Shown here: positions 35,925 through 47,124 of the stretch, piece after piece | Position numbering within the stretch: position 1 is the stretch's first letter | How the letters are laid out: each line of letters starts with the position of its first letter | From: Siphonodentalium dalli | Taxonomy: Eukaryota; Mollusca; Scaphopoda; Gadilida; Siphonodentaliidae | Assembly: GCA_032622095.1 (NCBI GenBank) | Contig: CP136065.1 | Coordinates: 22,678,134-22,742,133 of the forward strand | Direction: 5' to 3' | Length of the DNA: 64,000 nucleotides | The notes under the pieces: generated by a model | Databases searched by the model: none | Told to the model about the DNA's origin: nothing | The model's input: the letters and a program-made list of their open reading frames with translations, nothing else | Made by a program: the position numbers and the translations under genes

Positions 35925-36118
35925 GTAATGCTCTAATTAATTGACTCCTTGACCACAGCAGAATTAAGGGTAACTTTTCAGGATTTAGTCAGAAATATGG
36001 CTTGTTGCCATTCATTGGAAAGCTCTCCCCGAGCCATATTTCCGCGTAATCCTGAAAAGTTACCCATAATTCTGCCGTGGTTGAGGAGTCGATTAATTAG
36101 AGCATTACTGTACATCAT
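35925..36118. repeat. Palindromic hairpin family at the right edge of the foldback
   Basis: AGTAATGCTCTAATTAATTG ... GCAGAATTA on the left is inverted on the right (36050-36115), about 190 bases in all. Single arms of the same family occur at 29400-29530 and at 15900-16013/49520-49660. Confidence 0.7.
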
Positions 36119-37628
36119 ATATGATGTTAATGACATCATATCCATGGATGACTATATTTTTTCAAATATACTGAGTAACACGGTAACAATCGCCTATATT
36201 ACAAATAAATCGTAAAAACAACATTATTAAAAGCATGAATCATTTTAAATAATTAAAATAATATCCATCCACATTATAACCATGAAAAGTTGCCTTTTAG
36301 GATTTGAGTTCTCGAAGTTAAGTATTTAGTAACATAATATTACCACAAAACTACTATAAATTATATGCCGTTCCACCCGCTAACAGTACGGCAACATATT
36401 GTCGCTCTACCTGCCAAAGGATTAAAGTGATGTGAAACACTCCGGAAGGGTAATCAAATAGAAATGGAGAATACTCTTGATGAAAGTAGTAATTTTTACG
36501 AATATTAATCCAAATTTACAACACACATCATCATTCTTAACTATATATATATAAAACCCATCGTCTCTCTGTGTGTGTGTATAACTCGGTCACGCTTTTG
36601 CCCGCTTATAACTTTTCAACCATGCTTACATTGTGGCTAAAATTTGTACCATGGCCTATATTGTGTCTTAAAAGATGACTCACCAAATTTTACGCCGATT
36701 GAAGCAAATCTGGAATCTAACATGGTCCCCAAATGCAGTATTTGCACTCAAGTATAAACACTATTTCTTATGATGTTTGTCGAAATGACATCTTGTGAAG
36801 TCGCATGCAAACCCACACTTGCTTTGCTATTGTAGATGAAACTTCCATGCGCTCTATCAAAGTATTGTTGGAAATAGGGGCTAAATTAATTTGTCAATTC
36901 AGGTTCAGTGTGAATATAAGTAACGAAAGTTGATTTTGTCGTGGAAATGCATGTAGTGGGGTCGAGACTCGAACGTTCTACCATCGTTGGGAATGGCCCC
37001 CCTGGGTGCCATAACATGATATTTTAATTTTCCAGTTCGATATGAACATAAGTAAAGAATGCTGTCTATGATATGAAAGTTGTGCATTGAGCAGGGGGGG
37101 GGTCGCGGAAAAAAATTACATATATAAGGCGAACAAAATGTTTTTGCCCCTCTCGGGGACCCACCACCCCTCTACCTGCAATTTTTTTCTTTTTTTTTCC
37201 GTCCAATTTTTGGGACCCACCCCCAAAATATAAACCAAATCATAGCCTAGCAAAGAATTGTTCCGTTTCTTATTATTTAATACTATTCCCAGCATTTTAA
37301 TAAACCTCTAAACTGCTCTAAAGGGAGATAATTCTATTAGTATAAAATGTGGAAATGCTAAATGCATGCACTTCAAAACATTGGGTATAAATGCCATAAA
37401 ACATAATAATTATGAGGTAATACATGTCCTGATATCCTCAATAACTCCATATTCTTTTATATAACAATAGTATAAGATGTTTTAGAGCCAAGGTCCAATG
37501 GTAATACTGTAGTAATAGGGGTAGAACAGATTTCATCTCCCCTAGTTCTGTGATATATATCTGTACATGGGTATGATGGGACCCAAGGGAAAGTCACACT
37601 CACAGCAGCTCACAGTCTAAATACATGT
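36119..37628. other. Intron sequence without recognised feature
   Basis: AT-rich. It includes a TA/TG microsatellite near 36543-36585 and poly-G/poly-T runs near 37096-37200. No supported gene. Confidence 0.45.
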
Positions 37629-37913
37629 ATGTATGTCATGTTGGTGTGCAGATTGACATATACCAATATTAGTGAAGAATTGGTAGTATTATTAACTTAT
37701 TATCAGAGTATAAAGTTTAGTTTAAAGCCACCGGAGATATCCAAGCCATGGTCACCTTGTACAAACCGTCCATATACATGTACGTGCCCCCTGTGCAATG
37801 TGGTTTACTGGACGTATCACATGGAAACCCATTATAAGAACAAGCATCCTGGATCAGACTGTCCAGTTAAGATATGTGACTCTGAGAAAATTCGCATGAA
37901 GAGAGTTGCATAG
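37629..37913 (+). other. Possible C2H2-like zinc-finger ORF or fragment
   Basis: The C-terminal half of this 94-residue frame reads YTCTCPLCNVVYWTYHMETH followed by YKNKHPG and a CPVKICDSE segment. Cys-x2-Cys-x11-His-x4-His resembles a C2H2 finger. The first part lacks a recognisable domain. A CAG sits just before the frame opens and CAG/GTTAGT lies shortly after its stop, so it may be an exon remnant or a retrotransposed fragment in the intron of the minus-strand gene. I do not recognise the family. Chance is possible, but the spacing of Cys and His is suggestive. Confidence 0.35.
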
Positions 37914-39339
37914 ATTACCTGTGCAGTGTGATCCAGGTTAGTATGATTTATAATTAGTTTCAAGAACAAAGTTCATATTAGTCATGTTTATATTCTAGCT
38001 TTATGTTGCATATGGAATAAGTTGAGACTTTAATACCAAAAGCTACTTTTATAGTTACATTGCTCTATCCTGTTATATCCTAAATTGAATATCAAAGCAA
38101 CCAATAATGAACAAGCAACTAATAATTACAACACCATATGTATTGGCAATCAAATAACAGAAGATGGTAATCATTTCATAATTATGCTTATATGCCAGCA
38201 TTGTCGACTGATCGTGTCTGAGCATATAAGTATGTTATAACAGTAAACAAATTTGTCAAAAGTAATCGCAAAATTCATCACAGAATTCATCAATATAACC
38301 TCAGCTATATATTTTGTTCAAACCCTTTAAGGGATACACATGTGTTTATATATAGCTATAACATACACTTTGATATCCAATTGAAAGGCTATCTTGGATA
38401 CGCATATTATAAATGTTTGTTCTTGTGTTTTAATGTTTGTTATATGATTTGTTTATATATATATATAATATATCTTTCATCCGTCGAAATCTGGTACATT
38501 AATTTTGACATACATCAGCATACATACACCCCTAAATGGTAGTTAGTTCTGGTTAGTATGTTTTAAATAGCCTAGTGTGTCATATGGTTGATATTAACAG
38601 ATTACATGAGCACAAAAACAGTGATTTTAAGTGGAGGAAAAAAATTGCATTTTTTGCCATTTACGCATTTTTTCCGGGTCGAAATGACCCACCCACCCAC
38701 GCCCTATATATGGAATTTTTGTGCGCGACCCCCCCCCCCCCCCTGCATTGAGTATGGAATTGAAGAAGTACCGATATACCTGAAAGATGGTGAAAGGACA
38801 CAACTCTGACCTCCCGCCAGTGGGTACCGTCAGGACTCAGTAGATTCCCGGCCCTCATTTAGAAAAACCATTCTCGGGCCGGGACTAATAATACAGTGTA
38901 AACAATACTGCTGATGCTAATTAATTCTCTTTTAATCTTTAAGTTGAGTGCAAAGCTAATAAGAATGTTTAAAAGATCAAAATGTGCGTGAATCGCGAGC
39001 TGTTTAAGATCATATATTTACATACTAAGTGTGATTATCACTAAATCCAGCATTCCGATTGGTCGGCGCCCGCATGGCTAGTTGCAATTATTTCTCAGTG
39101 AACGCGCAAGAGGTCATAACTGCAGCCTCATAATTACATCAATGCATCATTGGTTTTGGGCCCATTTGGACTCGCGCAGGATTGACTTAATAAATCATCG
39201 GGTTTCAATATAAAGAGAAATTGTTCCTGTTAACTTTTGCCAAGGGTGCTATGAGATATTTTGTGCTGGTTTTGTCACGATACAATTTTCGATTTAAATA
39301 CAGTTAAAAAAGTGGCTTTTTCACTAAATGTATATAAAT
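37914..39339. other. Intron sequence without recognised feature
   Basis: It includes a poly-C run at about 38729-38743 and AT-rich stretches. No domain-bearing ORF. Confidence 0.45.
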
Positions 39340-39482
39340 ATAAGGATTAACTGTCATGTGCACTGTTTTTATCGAGTGGTCATAACTTGTGTGTAAAACC
39401 CTTTGGGTTTTACACAAGTTATGACCACTTGCCTCACGGTTACATCTCCATAAAAACAGTCCACACGACAGTTAATCCTTAT
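39340..39482. mobile_element. Foldback MITE (143 bases)
   Basis: The arms run from ATAAGGATTAACTGTC to GACAGTTAATCCTTAT, with an inner perfect core around CCCTTTGGG (about 39380-39430). A short unpaired stretch sits in the right arm (GCCTCACGGTTACATC). Confidence 0.82.
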
Positions 39483-39499
39483 ATAATGTGCATGAAGCA

Positions 39500-40735
39500 C
39501 ACATAGGAGCCGGGCCGGAGACGCCTCTCCTGCGAAATAAAGGTTCCCAAATGGATCCGGTTTCAGTTAGTATATAGTAATAAATTAAAATATCTTGATC
39601 GTTCCATATGTGCATGCATATATGTGGGTTGGAGAGAGAGAGGGGGTAGAAAATAGAGTTTTATTGAAATAATGTGTTCCTACAAATGGGCCGCAGTGCA
39701 GGGGCCAGAGATCCTTAGGCTGCATGCTGAATACAGGCTCAAAAGGGGGTCCGTTTAAGATCAAAATGTGCCGCAACCTCCCTTCGTTGCTGAATAAAGG
39801 CTCCCGAATTGAGTACATTTCAGTTAGTGTATAGTAATATTTAAAGTGATGTGATTTTGTTTCGTTCAAAGTGTACATGCATACACTCTTATGACTAATG
39901 TGTAGGTTTTCTACACAAAATGTGTAGCCCTGCTACACAATCATTATTCAATTTTGATCTTAAACATATTTGTGTAGTATATGTGTAGTTTCATATTCGT
40001 ACACAAATTGTGCAACAATTTTTACACATAAATGGGTAAATTTTTACACTTTTATACACAACTGTGTGTATAATATCAACACATATCCCTTACACATTTT
40101 GTGTAGGTTCTCACACACACAGTTTGTAGACAAGAAATGCAAGTTCAGTAGTCCGACCTGTTGGTATAGTATTAAAGATATATGCAGATTTATATGTTAA
40201 AACTTTCATGGCGAATAGTGGTATGTAGTATTTTGTTCTGTACTGTGAGTTTTTGCTTTGAATGAACAAACCAGGGTCGAGGCGTGATTGCATAATATTA
40301 GTATTATTACAACAATCATAACAAGAGTCTAAGGGCAGTAATCGCCATGAAAGTTTTAACAAATAAATCCTCATATACTATTAATACTAAACCCACAAAT
40401 TGGAATTCTGAACTTACATCCTTGTCTACGATCGCTGTAGATTGTATTCCAAAACATATACTCAAACAATATGGCCGTCACGTAGCAGGCAATGAAACTG
40501 AAGGCACCACAATGCGCATGTCTACGTTCTTACACAATTGTGTGTAACAAAATATACACATTATGTGTAGAACAGCAATTGTCAATGTATTTGTATGTAA
40601 AACTACACATTGCTATGTGTATTAACCGGGTTTACACATTTGATGTGTAATCGTTTCTACACATTAGTTATAAGAGTGTATGTCGGCTGGGTGAGTAGAA
40701 ATACAGTTTTTAGTGAAATAAAGTGTTCCCTCGCG
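39500..40735. repeat. ~190-200-base tandem duplication carrying a MITE
   Basis: The blocks at 39500-39660 and 39690-39883 share CTGAATA/GCGAAATAAAGG, TTTCAGTTAGT and TATAGTAAT stretches. The continuation after the MITE (40681-40735) matches 39621-39680. There are therefore roughly two to three copies of an older local repeat. Confidence 0.6.
39884..40678. mobile_element. TA-flanked MITE rich in TGTGTAG motifs
   Basis: It starts CACTCTTATGACTAATGTG and ends, inverted, CACATTAGTTATAAGAGTG (one mismatch over about 22 bases). TA occurs on both sides (39882-39883, 40679-40680). The sister repeat near 39611-39630 shows the unoccupied site CATGCATATATG. Subterminal TGTGTAG/CTACACA motifs fill the outer 200 bases of each side. 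795 bases, no transposase. TA targeting suggests Tc1/mariner-type mobilisation. Confidence 0.8.
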
Positions 40736-41019
40736 CATCCAGTAACAAAAAAGAGAAGCATGACCATTACATTTCTAATATAGAAATGAGAATTTGTTCA
40801 TGACCGCGGACACTAGAAAGTAACAAAGAACATTTATATGCCCGTCATTTTGTGACAGGCAACCCCCTAGTATAATAAATAAATGCAATGAGTCTCGATG
40901 GCGAAATGATTTGTGTTAGTTTATCACCCATTGTTGCATCCGGAATCGAGATGTAAATATTTATAATAGATAGTAGTTCAAATCTGGAAAAAGTACATCC
41001 CAAAATGACATAAACATAC

Positions 41020-41438
41020 CCCATAACTGGCAGGAGGATTGATAGTGACTGTTCCTTGAATCCATTTGTTGCCCTGATTATACGATCTTGACCAGATTGG
41101 GTTAATGAAGGTCGTCTGTCTGTTATTCATGAAATACACATTGAGTGTTCCGATATGGATGCCATACATATGATAATAGAACTGGACACATTTCATCCCA
41201 CCGTTGGTATTGGTGTACATCGGACTAATGATTCTAGCCGTGTCGTTCAGTGTATGTGCTGTTGCTTCAGCATACACATAGTGGCCTCTCTGGGTGCCGT
41301 ACGTGTGATCGAATCCTGGACCGGTGGACAACGATAAGGTGCTGCCGCTGTGGTATGTCCAGTCATACTTGTCTGTTTTGTCTTGATGATAGTTACAGAT
41401 TGTGGCCGCCTCAAAGTCGCAGACTGTTGGATTATTAT
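41020..41438 (-). CDS. Exon: main part of a MAM domain
   Basis: This 419-base exon follows a TTGTAG acceptor and ends at a GTATGT donor. It enters in phase 1 and leaves in phase 0. The translation starts with a short linker and CDFEAATICNY, the typical MAM opening. It continues through a DWTYHSGSTLS region, a GPGFDHTYGTQRGHYVY block (the usual D-H-T ... G-Y-Y pattern), a CVQFYYHMYG strand and a W...GNKWIQGTVTINPP block. These follow the order of MAM domains (meprin, A5, receptor tyrosine phosphatase mu), which are adhesive beta-sandwich modules of about 160-170 residues. The last part of the domain is on the next exon at 29090-29180. There is no internal stop or frameshift. Confidence 0.9.
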
Positions 41439-41471
41439 CTACAATAAAATACAGTAGTTAGTAGATAAAAT

Positions 41472-41909
41472 CAAGCCTGCAAATAGTGTGTCTGTCATTT
41501 GTAAAATGAGGTCCCCAGAGGGAAAATGTAGCGATGCTATACCACATGGTGGGCTAGCATCACTAAATTCAGCCTCTGTGAACCTTATTCTGCTTAGGCC
41601 TCAACTGCTATGGGAGACATAGGATCAGATTGAATTTCCCCAGTTAAAGTTGGTGATGTTCACCCTTTAATCACCTCAATTATGTATTTTATCTTCTGCA
41701 AATTAGGGGATATAGAAACTTCCAGGAAGGGAAAAAGTAACTAAAAACAATGTTAATTTGAGACTATAGATAATTCCAAGAAAATGAAGCCTAATTAGTC
41801 CACAGAGGGTAAATTTTGTGATGTTAGCCTGCTGTGCAGGATAGCATAACTAAATTCACCCTCTGGGGACCCCATTCTGCAAATGACAGACACACTATTT
41901 GCAGACTTG
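41472..41909. mobile_element. MITE with ~45-base terminal inverted repeats beside the MAM exon
   Basis: The left end (CAAGCCTGCAAATAGTGTGT...) is inverted at the right (...ACACACTATTTGCAGACTTG), continuing through a TCCCCAGAGGG block. A second inner inverted pair surrounds a TGGGCTAGCATCAC segment. It begins about 33 bases upstream of the acceptor of exon 41020-41438, so its insertion sits very near the splice branch region. Confidence 0.75.
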
Positions 41910-42654
41910 GCAAAATTTGTATGAGTTAAATGTGACACTACTGCTTTGATGATTTAGTTATTTCATTTTCCGTTTTGTCTTGATGATATATCAGATTTAT
42001 GGTGGCACAGACCCAGTATGTTTCATAATGATTCAAATGTGCTTGCTTCATTGAGTGTAAACATATTCTCATTTCTTATCGAAATGGCCATGAACCGATC
42101 AGAATAGCATATTGATATGTCCAACTCCAACCAAGTTTGAAAATCAGTCCCAACCTCGTCTGGCCCAGACTGTGATGATCTTATCCACAATGCAACCACC
42201 TCGGCTATGGGGATATCCTTAGAATGAAGCCCTTTCACCGAAAGTTGAGGAGTGCATCAGTCTGAACATGGATTCGAATATAGAAACAGATCTACCATTA
42301 TATTGGAACAGCACAATGCACTTCCTTCAAATTGTATCTGCGACCATACAATTACAGGTTCTGGCGTATAGATATATAATATCCAAGGAGGCACGGATGA
42401 ACTATTAGTTTTCATTTCATCACTTCAAATGTTCTTGCTTCAGTAACAGAATGTTGCGCTATCTGAATTAAAATAAAAGGTCGCTGACCATAATGTCCCC
42501 CAACATAGGTAGCAGGTTTGTAAGGATTTATGGGTTTCAGATTCATATACTACAAACAGTAGGAGGAATTGATAAAACCAATATGCTACAAAGCATATAT
42601 TCACTAAATATGTTGACATCTTCAATGTGTCGAGAAATGGTCATCAATAACTCT
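41910..42654. other. Intron sequence without recognised feature
   Basis: No domain, RNA or clear repeat recognised. Confidence 0.4.
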
Positions 42655-43590
42655 AAAATATGAATGTGTCAATTAAAAATGAGTGTAAAAAATGAGCAGT
42701 AAAGGATTTAGTCATACACATAGTAAAATCCAAGATGGCTGCTGGCGGCCATGTTTTTTGGGCGAATGACCCCAAAATGACTCGTTCCCATCTACATGTC
42801 ATTATTAACATCCATGACAAATTTTATGATGATCAACACGACCTGTAGCCCGTGCTAAAGGATTTAGTCATACAAAGAGTAAAATCCAAGATGGCTGCTG
42901 GCGGCCAGGTTTTTTGGCCAAATGACCTCAAAATGACTTGTTCCCATCTACATGTCATTGTTAACATCCATGATAAATTTTATGATGATCATACTAAAGG
43001 TACGACCTGTACTAAGCCCGTGTTAAAGGATTTAGTCATACAAAGAGTAAAATCCAAGATGGTTGCTGGCGGCCATGTTTTTTGGCCGAATAAACCCAAA
43101 ATTAATCGTTAACATCTACATGTCAAAATTAACATCCATGACAAATTTCATGATGATCAGACAAACAATACGACCTGTAGCCCGTGCTAAAGGATTTAGT
43201 CATACAAAGAGTAAAATCCAAGATGGTTGCTGGCGGCCATGTTTTTTGGCCGAATGAACCCAAAATGACTCGTTCCCATCTACATGTCATTATTAACATC
43301 CACGACAAAATTTATGATGATCAACACGACCTGTAGCCCGTGCTAAAGCATTTAGTCATACAAAGAGTAAAATCCAAGATGGCCGCTGGCGGCCATGTTT
43401 TTTGTCCGAATGACCCCAAAAATGAATCGTTCCCATCTACATTCTAATTTCAATAGCCATGATGATCAGACTAAAGGTACGACCTGTAGCCCGTGCTAAA
43501 GGATTCAGTCATACAAAGAGTAAAATCCAAGATGGCTGCTGGTGGCCATGTTTTTTGGCCGAATGACCACAAAATGACTCGTCCCATCTG
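42655..43590. repeat. ~160-base tandem modules (six units) left of copy B
   Basis: Units start with AAAGGATTTAGTCATAC at about 42701, 42857, 43025, 43190, 43348 and 43497 (spacing ~150-168). Each contains AAAATCCAAGATGG, a palindromic GCTGGCGGCCATG, and ATTAACATCCATGACAAAT. Apparent ORFs across units are not conserved in frame. Confidence 0.88.
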
Positions 43591-44987
43591 TAGTTATTTG
43601 GTTAAAAATTGACTACTGTTTTCATTTGAATCAGTATTAAATTTTGTTTATAGCTATGGTAGTATAATACTATTTTTACTATGTATCTTTCTTTGCAAAT
43701 CACAATTGCATCGATCCACTTTATCCAGACAAAAAAGTGAGTCATTTGGCTTCACGTCCATTAGCTATGACACAGCTGTCAATCAAACTAAATAAAAATG
43801 AGCGTGCATTTGTCGCCAAGATGTAAACACGATTTGCCCAACACGAAACACAAATTACCATGTTGGATCTAGGCTCGATTACCACAATGCATGGGTGACA
43901 ACTACCTAAGACTTAATTAGTTAATATAGGTACTCCATTACCGGAGTAATGTATTCGAACTGTAAATTTGGCATAACAGTATACTTTCTAATAGTCCTCA
44001 GTTCATTGATGCTATAGGGTATACTGTAGATGTAGAATATCAATGACATAATATATCAGTCGAAGGATTTTATTTTACGCAGTACTGGTTAAACTTAAAC
44101 ATAAATACATAATGTATAAATCAATAAATAAACAAAATAATGTTTTGCTTATAGCGATATTACCAAGGCACTGCAATTATTAGCAACATTTTTGAGTAAT
44201 GTTCAGATCAGTAGATTTGGTACAATTTTATCGATCGACGCGTTCTTCAAAAACGTCGTTATTACGTTGTAATCGTTATATTATCGGTAGAAAGTACATT
44301 CGGAATATTCAGTGTTTTTGCCCATTTTATCGATTTCAGTTATGAGATGAATCCTTACTTGTATTATTTTTCATAACAAATTTACTCTAAAAAAAGTAGG
44401 ATCTGTCTGTCCGATTTCAGCCAAATTTTATGTGATGACTCGGGGTACCCTGACGGAGGTAATAACATTGTTAGTTTAAAAACAAATTATTAAAAGGATT
44501 GCTATCCTGATGAATACAACAAAACATTATCGGTAAGCCACCCCTATTATGATCACAGTGATCCAAGTAGCATAACAATTGCGTATTAAATAAGCCGATA
44601 AATAAATAAATAATACCCCACCGGCTGTCGGCTATCTCCGTCGCAAATCCTCATATGACGTCAAATGAGTAGACTAATTAAAAACATGGAATTGGAGTTG
44701 GAGTTAATTGTGTCTACCTATGTGACATCCAGGGTTTCCGTTAGTATGGCTCAGCGTCCGTAGGACGGCCTCATTCCCCTCGCAGATGGTCTGTTTGATT
44801 CATACATGTGCCAAAAGTCAATAGCAATATGCCGTAAAAAATCCAGTTGCAACGGGAGTTTGGGGTTTAACAGAATACTGGTGAAAAAGCGGGTCAATTG
44901 CGCAGTGTGTTACCAGTACAGGTATAACCCTTTGAAATAAAAGTGCCAAAACTACAACGTAATGGTTTGTGCGCATTGAAATAGCGA

Positions 44988-45241
44988 TCTAATAAATATT
45001 TTGGAAATTCTGTCTGTCTGTTTGTCTGTCTGTTAGCAATGGCCGGGAAAACTGCCGGACAGATTTCGACGAAATTTGATACCTAGAGATACTTTTGTCT
45101 GGGAAATATTTTTGACGGGTCAAATCGCACCTTTAAAATAGTCAATTCAAGGTCAAATTGCACCTTTCGACGGATATCGATGTTAGATCCGGATGAAAGC
45201 AGAGGGGAAACAGCCCGGACGAAGTCGTGCCCAAAAACTAG
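44988..45241 (+). mobile_element. Short Helitron-like element, copy B
   Basis: It starts TCTAATAAATATTTTGG and ends AAACTAG before T, with A before the start. At 254 bases it is the counterpart of 8008-8265. It preserves the ends better than copy A and shows the state before the second Helitron arrived. Confidence 0.65.
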
Positions 45242-47124
45242 TATTATATACATGGTGACATCAAAGACTGTTGGGAGTGCTGAGTACAGATATATTTGTG
45301 CATGGGATTTCCGTGGACGAAACTACTATCGCTCGGAGATCCCTTGCTATGGTACGATTACATAATTTTATCAAAGAATGTTAAATTGCTGAGTCAGGAG
45401 ATTTTTGTGCACGGTATTTCCGTGGATGAAACTACTCATGCTCCGAGATCCCGTTCTATGGTACTATATAATTAATGGGTCCCTCTGCGGAGTTCATATT
45501 CTGCAATTCATTTTGATTTTACGATATTACAACGATGCACGTATTTACATTTCCCGCCAAAACTCAATTATATTTTATAACAAGTTGGCTAATGTAGACT
45601 ATTGAACAAGCTAAGCGTTCCGATTTCCTTTGAAAGATTTCACTACCATTCACATTACATCGCTATAAATATCCCCTGTTGATAAACCCTGCAGTATGAT
45701 GTCACAGCGCACAAATAATTTTACGATTGACAGAATATATCCTTTCAGTTTCTTTTTCACGGAAGGTATTGAAATTCTAGGAAATACTTAATTCAATTCT
45801 CCTTGCTACCGGTAGATATTATTGGTCAATGCATAGACGCTTTTTAGTGCTTAGTACAATTATACCTGTCGGAATCTTATTGTAAGTTATATATTTGTAA
45901 ACACTGTAACTCGTAGCTTGTTCATTTATTTGGTCTTCACTCAGACGGCAGTCTTAGGTGCGTAATTACATGATTAATAATCTGGATACCATCAACACAA
46001 TTAATGCACCCACGGAAATGATTGACTTGCGTAACATACTTAGCTTTGGATTGCTTTGTGATTTAATCATGTGCAAGGAAATTGCTACTTTTCAGTGACA
46101 AATTTCGCCCAACAAGACGATCCATGGTCTTCCCGTCGAGTTATATGTTTCCACAATACAGACTCATTAAAATCCCCCTGGCGAAAACATTGGACATCAT
46201 CGCTATTAAATAATCGCAGTGGCGAGTGGTGATGTTAAAAGCACAGCATCGACAGAGCATGCGTGTTGATAGAAAAACTTTATGGAAGCATGTCAACAAT
46301 TGAAATTAAGGCTTGTATATGGTGCAATTTGGGCCGAGCTAAGGTTTATATATAATAATGTATATATTAGAGTTGTGATTTGAATTGAAGATTTTTTAAG
46401 TAACATTGTCGTCGTGGACGTTTTATGACCAGGATATTCAATAGACCTCATCGCTAGAGTGCTAATTTTATATGCCATTAACCATGCACAGACGCAGCAC
46501 ATTTTCATCAGTGGCAGTCGGCAAGATTTTTTTTGGGGAGGGGGGAGCAATATTCCGAAATATATATATACACCCTATTGCCCTAATATATACATGATTC
46601 ATAAATATGAAAATGAACCTATTATATCATATTGCTAATGAATGGCTTGATTATAATTTATTAAATCCGACCGCAATAAACCGATTTAATTTTGTTTTAC
46701 TGCGTTACGATAAATTAAAATGAAATGCTCTTTATTGCCACATGACTGAGGGCATCTGGAAATTTAAATGTTTACCAGATGATAATTGTCTAATAACTGT
46801 GAAATTCTTCGCATATATATGCAACCTTTATATGAATATATAATTGTATATTATAACTTGGCCTTTTCCGATAAAAAAAAGAGAAACACAAGCACGTCTT
46901 TATATAGATAACTGCGTTTAATTATGAGAACTGCGATGTATTTCGGCGAAGTTTTGATTCACAGTGTTCTCCCATAATGCGACAAACTTCAAAAGCCGCG
47001 ATTGAAATAATGATCGATTTGCATGTACAAACTTTATATGCTATCATTGCGTATCTATGCATTGTCGATGAGTTACCACATAATCGATCATGTGACTATG
47101 CTTCTGTTTACAAGTGACAATCAT

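Larger units (their letters stand above)
29400..36118. mobile_element. Giant foldback structure with minisatellite arms
   Basis: Left-arm blocks occur inverted, in mirror order, in the right arm. 29640-29695 pairs with 35470-35535. 31198-31680 pairs with 34920-35410. 31745-33119 pairs with about 33229-34215. The outer margins (29410-29590, 35725-36110) share the AAGTTACCCATAATTCTG hairpin family. The loop is about 110-140 bases near 33119-33230. The left arm has extra sequence at about 29700-30010 and 30085-31195; the right arm has some at about 34230-34900. No transposase is visible. It occupies over half of the intron between the two MAM exons. Confidence 0.82.

Noticed and set aside
36543-37260. 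A further Helitron starting at the TATATATA/TCTCTCTGTGTG stretch
   Set aside because: The 5' part looks similar to Helitron starts, but no CTAG end with a hairpin was found at a sensible distance.
42701-43590. CRISPR-like array of regular repeats
   Set aside because: Units are ~160 bases and repeat through their whole length without unique spacers; the setting is eukaryotic.
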